Below, in pieces: positions 54,986 through 64,000 of a DNA stretch of 64,000 bases (position 1 is the stretch's first letter; each line of letters opens with the position of its first letter). Under the pieces are notes generated by a model. It did not search any database and had not been told where the DNA came from. It saw nothing but the letters and a program-made list of their open reading frames with translations. Source of the DNA: Takakia lepidozioides (Eukaryota; Streptophyta; Takakiopsida; Takakiales; Takakiaceae); assembly GCA_030704615.1 (NCBI GenBank), contig CM060733.1, positions 44,392,001-44,456,000 of the forward strand, written 5' to 3'. A program made the position numbers and the translations under genes.

Positions 54986-57900
54986 ATGAGATTGCCGTAT
55001 TCGACTATGGAACTAGCAACTGGAGCCGTTTCTTTGTCAAATCCCATGAGTGAGAGTTTTGCTTGCTGGAGGCCTGCAGACACAGGAGCTGCACAGGATC
55101 CTCGAGTTTCTTCGAAACATGAAGCATGCTTGGCATCTGGTGTGTGTGAGAGAAGCTCTCTTGGAGTATTTCTACCAAAAAGAAGAACAGTCCTTATGAA
55201 TAAGAGTGTTTTGTTCGGCAGTCGAATTTGCAGAGGAAATCGTGAGCGGATAGGCCGGGCACAGTGGCCAGCTAGTGTGATGGCCCGGGCCGCATCAACA
55301 CGAGGTCACGAAGCAGGCTCTAGAATGCAAGATTCCTCATCTACCCCGGAGACCATTGCTCACCCTGTGGAGCAGTACGTGATCGCAATTTTTTCAGTTG
55401 TAGCTTTAATGGGATTGCGACCTGAGACATGAATCACATAAATTTCCATCCGCAATTGAAAATCTTTTGGTCGAAATTGCGAGAGTGAAATGCTAGGTAC
55501 CTTCTGGATAGTATCAGTATGTCTAGCTCCACATTGGCCTCCATGCGTTTTCAGAATAGCTCAAAATCAGGTTCAGCTATCGCGGTCCCTTGTCACGTCC
55601 ACTTACCAGTACCATCAGTGACGAGGGCATCTTGCTATACTATTGCAAGAAAAGTGTGACGAGTACATTTCTTGATGCCTGTGAAGATATCTCACCATTC
55701 AGCTCACAACGTCCATCACTGAACATGGAAAGTGCAGGGGGGACACTCTGACTGCAATAGCAAAGCGGTACAGGACAACTGTAAGCAGAATCGCAGTGGT
55801 CAATGACATCTATGATGTGGACTCGGTACAGGCAGGCGACGTGTTGCTGGTTCCGAGTCAACGCCGCCGCCTTCGAAGGGTGCGCTTTTAATGTCTTTCC
55901 ACTAGCTCATCACGAAGTCCGCAATTGGTGTGTGTTTAAATCAACCCTCTTTGTGATCTCTTGGTCTTGTGTAGGACTACCCGTTGGAGTGGAGGGTTTT
56001 TCAAAAACTGGTTGCTCGCTTGTTCCTGTCTGTTTCATTACATTATGGGCTTGGCGGAGACGGTTCAGGAAGCACATACAGGCAGTCTTTAGACCTTCCA
56101 TGGCGTCACACAAGCCGCCAGAGGAAGAGGCTCCTATTTACGCTAACTTCGGTTGGCATGGTCTCTCTTTCTGCATGGCATTCAGGCACCCTCAGTTAAG
56201 CAGCGATCCTTTGGGCAAATCCCCATTCACCTATGTGCCAGTGCCAAGTTCAGAGTTATACAAATTGGTAAGGAGGAAGAGGGGTTGACACTCCTAGGAT
56301 GTGGAGAAGATATCATATTTTTGATCTGTAATATGCAGGTAACAGCCTCCAGGATGCCCTATGCAGAACAGGCTGCTCAAAGCGGAGTGTTGCATTTGCA
56401 AGGAGGAGTCCCCGCAACAGCAGTGTCTAGCCTCAAGACCGCCTCAAACATGGTTGCAGTGCCCCTTTATGGATCCCTCCCAGTTCTTGGTTTTGTAAGT
56501 TTGCCATACTTTGATGCCTTTTCATGTTGCAATTTTCTGTTGCTAATGTGCGCTCAAGCCTGCAACCTGCATTAACACTTTAGACTGTAATGTCATGGGA
56601 AGGACTGTGACCGGTGTGCATTACATTTACCAGAATGTCCTCCTTGTAAGAGTTAGGGCCAGGTTGGCTCAAGGCTTGGAAGCCATAGTTGCACACTAGT
56701 AGTTACATAGATATTGTAGTGTGCAACTCACTCCGCTTCCTCATAGCCAGCTATATTTCCAAACATAGGGATGGTCTTGTTACCATTCGATGATTAACAA
56801 GTTCTGAGATTAGGACTATCCTGCAGGAGGCAGGTTGCAGCCAGTGATGTTATGCATGTATTTTAATGGCAGAGGGAGGTGGCTCTGTGCTATGTTTCCT
56901 TGCTGAGCAATTTCTCTTTTGTAGGCAAAGGCGACTGTGTCCTTGTTGTTGATAGCCCCAGTTTTTGGCTTCTGCTTACGATGTATGGTTGACTACATTC
57001 ATGCACGAGTTAGTGAGGAGGTGAGCCAAAAGTATGCTGAGATGCAAACCTTGCATGCACGGCATCGACCCAGATTGAAGCGCTGGCAGGGAATTCTGGA
57101 TGAAGAGCGAGATGGCAGCCTTGAGATAGTGCGAGGACCTGCTGCCTTTGATGGTGTTGTAAGTCCCCCACAACGTTCTCTGGTCTTCAAGTTTTTGCTG
57201 GAAGGGCCCAAGGTTTGCAGAAATAATCTTGGATTGCTCTCGACTGTTCCTTGGGGAAATTCAACCAGTGTACCTGCAGGTTTTTCCATCCTTCCAGATG
57301 GTCCAGGGGGTTCAACATGGGAGTGGACAATGAAAGCCAATTGTATGTCGGGAAGCTGTGGAGAACATTTAAAATAACATAGCTTGACTTGGTGTATATG
57401 TATCGACACCGTATCTTTCGATTGTCGCCTGTTGGTGTGTGTGTACAGAGCAATCCCCAGTCGAGGAAGAATAGATGGCCTCAAAATCGAAGAGATGGCG
57501 TGGAGGTCAGTGATGGATCCCTCTTTGAGGAAAGAATTGATTTTAAACCATTGTCATCATGTAAGTGCAATACATGTCGCCTCTCAGTTGCAAGAGCAGA
57601 TTCTCAATTTACTGATAAAGGTATTAGTTGAAATCTTCATTGTGACACTCTCAAGTAGGCTTGTGACACTCTCTAAGTTCATGTACAATGCTGCATACTG
57701 ACTGTGATAAAGGTGTGGGGTGAAAAACCTCATTAGGACATTTGGTGACACAATGGTAGTCAATGTACAATAAGAAGATACTTATGTCCATGCTTCTTAT
57801 GGCCGCAGGAACCATCAAAAAAAGAGACCGATGAGCAGCAGACGTTGCGCCAGAAGCAAGACTACGACGAAATCCACAGGTCGTATACGGACCTGGAACC

Positions 57901-57997
57901 CACTTACATGGAGTTCTTGGCTGACTGTGGGTTATCCATGGCTGGGTACCGGTGTGATGGGGTCCCCAGTTCGGCAGTCGAGGGAGAGTTAAGATAG
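54986..57997 (+). CDS. LysM-domain membrane protein, probably chloroplast
   Basis: Exons are 54986-55374, 55738-55879, about 55975-56267, 56339-56494, 56925-57158, 57449-57505 and 57809-57997 (stop TAG). Exon 1 is Ser/Arg-rich and poor in acidic residues, like a chloroplast transit peptide. The exon 1-2 joint (donor CA/GTACGT) builds a LysM motif: GDTLTAIAKRYRTTVSRIAV then NDIYDVDSVQAGDVLLVPS. LysM binds peptidoglycan or chitin-like glycans. Exon 3 has a hydrophobic segment before WAWRRRFRKH, and exon 5 another (VSLLLIAPVFGFCL). The joint of exons 2 and 3 is off by one phase, so a boundary there is wrong or an indel exists. Exons 3-7 agree with one another. The exact family is not recognised. 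Confidence 0.6.
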
Positions 57998-58745
57998 ACT
58001 CACATCCGAGCTGTTTGGTGATGCGTACCCAACAGATTGATCCTCTCATCCCAGGATCACCCATGGACCGAAGGAGAAGCCATCTATAGAGTGCAAAGCA
58101 GTGAAGGGAGACAGATGTCCTTGGCAATTAATACACATGCCACAAGTGTAAGTGTATAGATCTCAAAAGAACACGACAACGATAGTCACTCATCAGCAAA
58201 ACTTGTCCGTACACAACCCTGCAAAACATGGAGCTCACATGACTCAGGAGCTACAACGCAGCACGCAGTGACAGCGTGTTATTCTTGGTGGCCACTGTCA
58301 CGGCTCTCTCCTTCCAAGTTGCCTAATTGTGTAGGAAAACACTTGAAGGATCTTATTTTCTGAGTTACCCTCAAGATCCTCAGGATCCAGATACACATTT
58401 AGAGACAAAAATTTGTAGACTTTATCAATCTCCAGCAGTGGAGTCACTGGAGTGAGACCAGAATTTTGCTGAGGCAGGCAAAAGCTTTTATATTGAGAGG
58501 GTAAAATGGTCCAACATGTCCCGCGGATGCACTGGTCCTTCCTACCCCTACTATACTCCTAGTGTGTTCCTTCATTTACCTCTACAACCCCCTCAAACCC
58601 CCTCTGACATCTCCATGCCAACTGAAGGAACAAGCAAGCAGGGACGAAGCAAGCAAGCCGGCGAAGAGAAGCTTGCGAGAGAGACAGTGAGCAAGAGCGC
58701 AGGCTCCATGTCTGTGGAGTGCCACTTTGAGCAGCTTGTCAAACC
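57998..58745. other. Intergenic
   Basis: No gene recognised. A + strand frame at 58516-58749 (Ser/Pro/Thr-rich) has no domain and overlaps the 3' side of the - strand candidate gene. Confidence 0.3.
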
Positions 58746-59544
58746 CTAAACATTATCGTCTACAATTTGTTGTTGACGTTGCGCTGGATTGGTTTTCCCA
58801 GACGCGGGGATGGTAGAGAAGGCAGGCCAGGCTGATGCAATGTCACCCCGGTTGTGGTGCAGGACAAGGCCGATTAGCAGACCTAGTGCAGCCATGAGCA
58901 TGGCCAGTGCAAGACAGCGTCTGTGAGTTGATAACCAAGATTTTATGTGATGGCGATGACAAACGATCCAACGCGGGAGTCGTACAGAGATGTGACATCG
59001 TCTGCTTATAATCACACTAGGCTTCTGTATTCTGTAGAAGAAGAATAATGCGGTGCTGAAGACGAGCAGTGCAGCTAAGATAGTCTTTGTGATTGTACAG
59101 GGAAACTGTTCTTTGCTCATTGTCTTTCTTGGGCCCGCTGGGAAACCAAACCATTCCTGTGACTGAACAGTGAGGTTTGATAAGTGCAGGGAACACCTTC
59201 TCCACAAGTCTGATGAGGAGGATGGAAGGGCTTCATGAACTGAATTGAATTACTCTCGTTATCTCGCTGCCAAGTGAGTATGCAAGACTGTAAAATAACC
59301 AGTGCATTGTGCATCCACTGATGGCTCCCAATCCACTGATCAGTGAGTGAATGATCCGATGAAGACCAGATCTCTTGGCTTCAGTCAGCCAACTGTGTAA
59401 GCCTAGGACGGTCTCTTTCTCAAGAATTTTCTGAAATGCGGCATGATAGTCTCTAGAGCGAGACCTTCGAGTATTCTCAAGTCCATTAGAGATCCTTGTC
59501 CAAGTTGGTTTGGATTCTGTCCCTCTTTGTGACAAAACTAACAC
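58746..59544 (-). CDS. Hypothetical small membrane protein, two exons
   Basis: Exon 1 59544-59254 and exon 2 59162-58746 join in phase (donor AGA/GTAATT, acceptor TTCAG), giving about 235 aa. Hydrophobic segments are HWLFYSLAYSL in exon 1, and ILAALLVFSTALFFFY and LALAMLMAALGLLIGLVL in exon 2, with a basic, Arg/His-rich loop between the last two. No family is recognised. The gene model rests on open frames and matching splice phase only. It might begin further upstream. Confidence 0.4.
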
Positions 59545-61008
59545 ATGGTAGCACCTTAATCGACATTAGGTAGAGACAAGAGACAATCTTCCAAACTAAC
59601 TTACATGATTTTCTTCTCTCCTCTCTTTCCAAAGCCTACCTCCAGATCGGATGCGAAGAGGCGCGACCCTGGAGGCGTACGTCCTTTCTCTTGAACCCTA
59701 TTAGTTCAATTTGCTGAAGAACTCCAACTTGGGTCATTGGATTGAACCTCGGATAAAAAGAAAGATCCACCAATGAGTGATGCTGTGTCGCCAGATCTTT
59801 GGATTTCCAGAACAAGTCTCAGCATCCATTCATCGATTTTTTTGTTGATACATACACTCCATTCTCGTCATCACATCCTGATTCATTGATCACGCATTGC
59901 CTCTTGGAAAATGACTGTTATGGCAGATCAGATGTTCCCAAAAAAAAGTTCCAACAATGTCGAGTATGGAGGATGGTGAAGCATGTAGTGTATACACATC
60001 GCTCTCGGATGCAGCCCACGAGTCCGACTAGGTGGTAGAGTCCTTTGAGGGCCCCAAACTGAGCAGCATCATTCTCGAAGCTTCACAACGGAGCGACCGC
60101 CGAAAAAACCGCATCACTACCGGCCAAAGATGAGAAAGTATCGGGCCATTTGACTGTCGTGTTACTTGGTAGCATAAAAGGGTGGCGTTCTTGAGGAAAG
60201 AAGAAAAGGGTAAGTAGCTTAAGTTAGCCCGTCTCTCTTTGTCGTGCCATCATACATGCTTAGGAATCCCAGCGGGCTATGGTGGGACGATTCACACAAC
60301 TGGGCTGACATCGTACGAGTAAACAGAAGCTGCAGAAGAGAGTGCACTAAACAAGAATAGGGATGCTTTGATGGGGTGTTAGTGAGACAGCTGCATGGAT
60401 CAGGGGTTGCTACATGGTGGGGAGTCAGGCCCCACCCCAGAGTCCAGTGACGCTGCTGGAGATCAAACTGCGTGGGTCAATGCGTCCGGTTTCGTCTCGG
60501 CTGTATGCTCTGGTTGTATCTCTCACCCTTTCCTTTGAGCTTTTGGTCCATCGTATCATGATATGCCTGTCTCGTTTGTGTAGTTGATGCACGGAAGTGT
60601 TCAAAGAGAGGCTTTACAGAGAATCTGCAAGGCGAATGTTGACACTAGTATGGGAAGGAGAGCGCATGATTGGGGCTCTGTGGGGTGCTGTTTGGTTCTC
60701 TCTTAGAGGGCTTATTCTATGTGTCGACTTCCTAATCTGTGAGTCATATGCAATCTCCGTAGCTTTGGTGGATTTCTATCAAGCCTTTCGGCCTCTGGAG
60801 CAAGTGGCGTGACCTGTGACATGTTTCTGCAACCCAGTACTGCGGCCACGGTGCCCTAACCGCACCTGCTGGAAACTGGCTCTCCCTTAAGTTCAACTGT
60901 AAAGCCTTGCAGAAAATACCTTATTAGACCATCAATACTGATTTTTCCTCTCCCAGATGTGTTTTGTCTAGTGAGGTGCGAATACTAACGGTGCGTTAAC
61001 AACTGCAG
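59545..61008. other. Intergenic, presumably with the NAA35 first exon and promoter
   Basis: The first coding exon of NAA35 must lie here (it must end at phase 1) but I could not identify it. A + strand frame (60597-60812) is not convincing. No other gene was seen. Confidence 0.35.
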
Positions 61009-63312
61009 AATTGGGAGTTGGGGAGCTCATCCATGGAGGGGACTTCAGCCTATTTGAGGCTATGTCTGCCTTGGAAGTATTGTCTTTCTACACCACCTCT
61101 TCTGGCTGCTCTTAGTTTTGCAGGGTGAATCTTGTAGTGTTGATGCTTGGACTCCCACAAGAAAATGAAAAATTCAGGGACCAGTTGAAAAGGGTAGTTC
61201 TGTCAAGGTAGTGCTTCCAGTTATCCCAAAGGTGTGTAGTGTAGGTGGTTATAGACAAGGCTTTCTATGAGTACATCTGAGAGCTTTGCAGGAAGTGACG
61301 CTCTGATCAGTATAATCTAGTCCTCCCACAGCCTTTAACTTTGTGGAAACTGGGCTGTTCTGCTGGGCTGATGGTGGATGCCACTTTGTTGACTATCTTC
61401 ACTTTCTTATCAAGCTGTAGGCATTGATTGCCTTTCTTAGGTCTTTCTTTCTTATCAAACTTTTGTAGTGGCTGTGATTTAGCTCCCCTCTGTTCCACAT
61501 TCACAACGGCTGTAGGGAGTTGATGACTCCTACATAACTAGGTCAGGTGTATGCCTAAAGGTAGGAGACTTGATATTTGAGACGTAATATTCCTCAGTAG
61601 TGTTGACGCAGTATACCATTGATGAGGTTGAAAGTCCGTTGTTTGTGGGATTTTCCGTGTCCTCTTCTAAACCAGAATGGCCATAATAGTTACGTAGGGA
61701 TCATCTCTCTTTTTTGCTTTAAATTGTAGATATGATATGGTAATAAAGTTTAGCCGGGATGGTTAGATTATGGATCCCAAGATGGACGCGGGCATGGCAA
61801 CGACAGGATTCAAGACAGTTGATGAAGCGATAGAAAGTGGTGCAGCTCCCATAACTTTGAAGATTCACCAGCTCCTGGATGTTATGGACTACTTACTTGC
61901 ATGCGAGGTACTTCTAGATAAATTTCTTTTAGTCATTTAATTTGCATTTGAACTATTTAGGGAACCTTAACTGAGGTTCGGTGATGCCTACACCTGATTC
62001 TTCCAACCCTGTTTATCTTGGAGGATCCATAAGAAAGGAGGTGCAATTCTGATCTATAATGATGCTCCGTCAGTACTTGCGAAGCAGGTAGATCCATCCT
62101 CGGGAGGTGTGTCACTGATCTTCCTGTCTCAGTCTGGAGGGTTAGAGAACCGTCTCTGAAAGAAGAGAGACAAAATGTAGTCGTGAGATGTTGTTTGCCA
62201 TAGCCTTGTGGCCCTAGACCCCGCGCCCAGTTTGGGCGAAACAAGAGGGAACAGACACTACCTTTGTGAGGGGCTCACTCCCATAGTGGGACTTTCCTTG
62301 AGAGAGAGAGAGAGATCTGAAAGAGACAGGGTTTGGCAGGCAACGTGGCACAAGGGACATGCTTTGGCACAAACAGTGTTTTCGTGCCTCTATTTGTTGA
62401 AGCTAGAGCGCACTGCTCCCAATGCCTTGCTTTATGCCTTCTGTAAATGTACACGGGCCACTTGTGGGTTGGTCCGTATGGCTGTGGCCCTGGCTGACAT
62501 CCATGAGGTATGTCCTTTACTCATCTTCAACAAGGTCTCCTTTTGACAGGTCTGTCTTATATGCTGCTTTGAAGGTTGAATCTTAGATTTTCTAGATCAC
62601 CTGTTATTTTTGCCATCAAAGACTGAAGCATAAACATATGCTGCAATGCACGTCACTCACTCACTTTCTCCACCAAGTTTCGGGAAATCACCAGCCATTC
62701 ACTTTGTCTTGATTAGAGTCCCTGCAGTTTTGGTTGGGGTTAGAGGATGACTGTCAATGTTGATTGGGGGCTATAACAAGCTAGAGCTCGGATGCTTATG
62801 TGACAAGGCAGGAAGAGGACTTCGTCACAATTGCATATGGGTTGCCAGTGGAGGGGGAAGGTGATGCCAAATGCTTGTCTTCTTTGAATGCCGTTGAGGA
62901 AGCTGTGGCCCGGCAGCTGCGGGGATGTAAGACCAGCACTTCAGTCAAGAAAAAAGGAGTGGAAGGTAAGTAAATTTCCTCTCACTCCCCGTGGCTCAAC
63001 TAGGCAGCTTTGTGGGTGGGACAGAAATATGTTCGTTACAGCCAATGATCAACGTGCACCTCCCTTTGTGCCTTTGGGGATTTGGCAGGTAGCTCAGGTA
63101 AGTTTCTAGTAAGCAGGTGGTGTTGGATCTGTACTATCTACCTCATGATTTCGATTATATAAATAATCATTTCACTCCAACTGAGTTGGCACATTTGTAG
63201 AAAACTAAGCCTAGAAGAAAACGGCCATGCAGATTTGGAATCCCTACAAGATGATCCTGCCTTAGAAGAGGGTTTTTGCCAAGCTACTTTGTGTCGTTTG
63301 CGGTTTCGGAAG
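61009..63312 (+). CDS. NAA35: NAA35/MAK10, NatC N-terminal acetyltransferase auxiliary subunit (partial)
   Basis: NatC acetylates N-termini such as Met-Leu/Ile/Phe on nascent proteins; NAA35 anchors it to the ribosome. Exons found are 61009-61076 (GELIHGGDFSLFEAMSALE), 61767-61907 (MDPKMDAGMATTGF, APITLKIHQLLDVMDYLLACE), 62340-62507 (WHKGHALAQTVFSCLYLLK), 62812-62965 (EEDFVTIAYGLPVEGEGDAKC) and 63201-63312 (LEEGFCQATLCRLRFRK). These are in family order with the invariant MDPKMDAGM. The first four agree in phase. The last needs phase 2 where 62965 leaves phase 1, so a small exon of about 62970-63190 is missing. The 5' exon is not found and the gene continues past the right edge. Confidence 0.88.
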
Positions 63313-64000
63313 GTACTTCCTTTCCTCACCTCTGTCTACTTCGTTCATCGCATAGCAGTTGCGGTTTTAGCTTGCATCTGTTGAATAAATCACCACGTCT
63401 GTCCCTGTATCAGTCTCCAGCTTCATCTTTTTTCTGTAAAAGTGTCTTTTTCTTTCAATTCTCAGCCAAGTGATTGGCTCTCTCCTACTGTCTTTAGCCA
63501 CAAAATTGTTTGTATCATAGCAAGTCCCACTACTGGAGTGAGCCCCTCGCAAAGTTAGTGTCTGTTCCCTGTTGTTTGGCCCAAACTGAGCGTGAGTATA
63601 TGGCCACAAAGCTGTGGCAAACAATGTGCGATGCTATATCCACAAGGCATTGTGAATATGTCTCTCTGGTGTCTTCTGGTTTCTGGTGCTCTTTTTTAGC
63701 AGGGACCTTTAGTTATGAGAACGCAAAGTGCCTCATAACTCACCTGCTTCTGTCTAGTGGAATGTTTGGAGTCTGACTTGTTCTTTTTCCTATGTTGTTC
63801 TACTGTGTTGTATTACTGTAACCCCGGGGCTTACTGTGGCTCTGATTGATATATATATATATATATTTTTCTTCATAGCAGGTCCCAAGCTTCTGTTACT
63901 TGCTCCCATTCTGCTCTTCTCTTGTCCGTACTTTCTTCTCTATGCTCCCTGGAGTTGCAACAGAGCCATGGCAAGCCAAGCACAGTTCATGCAGCTTTTG
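63313..64000 (+). other. Probable NAA35 intron sequence to the window edge
   Basis: The next conserved NAA35 segment (following RFRK) is not visible up to 64000, so this is most likely intron. It has a (TA)n microsatellite at about 63850-63867. A frame at 63510-63776 has no recognisable similarity. Confidence 0.4.

Noticed and set aside
55803-56288. A single 161-codon gene starting at 55803
   Set aside because: Its first part is out of frame with the LysM exon that occupies the same bases. Its latter part fits better as exon 3 of the LysM gene.
60597-60812. 71-codon frame as the NAA35 first exon
   Set aside because: It shows no similarity to the expected N-terminal NAA35 sequence and no donor with the phase needed to join 61009.
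1-64000. Bacterial or viral contamination
   Set aside because: Plant-type spliced genes occur at both PAH and the GLE1-NAA35 side, and plant LTR elements with target duplications link the regions.

Overview
The window is nuclear DNA from a streptophyte, most likely a charophyte alga (Chara- or Klebsormidium-like) or a bryophyte. Four plant-type genes with introns (PAH, GLE1, a LysM protein, NAA35) sit in a retrotransposon-rich background. The species assignment is inference; gene content, GT-AG introns and plant-type transposons are what the sequence shows. No bacterial operon, rRNA gene or CRISPR array was seen.

Region 1 (1-8.3 kb) is transposon debris. It opens with a decayed + strand LTR-element fragment in the order Gag zinc knuckle, retropepsin, cytosine-5 DNA methyltransferase, then a weak reverse transcriptase start: a retrotransposon that carried its own DNA methyltransferase. 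A deleted Ty3/gypsy copy on the - strand (about 5.49-7.0 kb) and AT-rich diverged repeats follow. Region 2 (8.3-18 kb) holds two paralogous four-helix PGG-domain membrane protein genes (- strand). Between them lie a young but coding-dead Ty1/copia element (10482-15176, TSD CACTT) and a 361-bp TRIM (15235-15595, TSD CTTTG) whose 144-bp LTRs contain a tRNA-derived A-box/B-box unit.

Region 3 (19.97-30.86 kb, - strand) is a complete 11-exon phosphatidate phosphatase (lipin/PAH) gene whose phases all match. It predicts 2169 aa, more than twice the usual plant length, because one 4.7-kb exon encodes the acidic linker. Region 4 (32-47 kb) is repeats: a LINE 3' remnant, a HUH/Rep-like transposon gene split by a second Ty3/gypsy element (35123-42117), and a field of satellite-like and SINE-like repeats. 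The gypsy element has a PHD finger at the C-terminal end of its integrase region, a gag-RNase H deletion fusion, a possible self-priming signal and a permuted LTR arrangement.

Region 5 (48-64 kb, + strand) holds GLE1 (15 exons, 656 aa, mRNA export), a probable chloroplast LysM membrane protein, a two-exon candidate membrane protein on the - strand, and the 5' part of NAA35/MAK10 (NatC auxiliary subunit), which runs off the right edge. GLE1 and the LysM gene share a 59-bp near-identical block in their upstream regions.

The main theme is chromatin capture by LTR retrotransposons: a methylation writer (DNA methyltransferase) in one family and a histone reader (PHD finger) in another, within 40 kb of each other.
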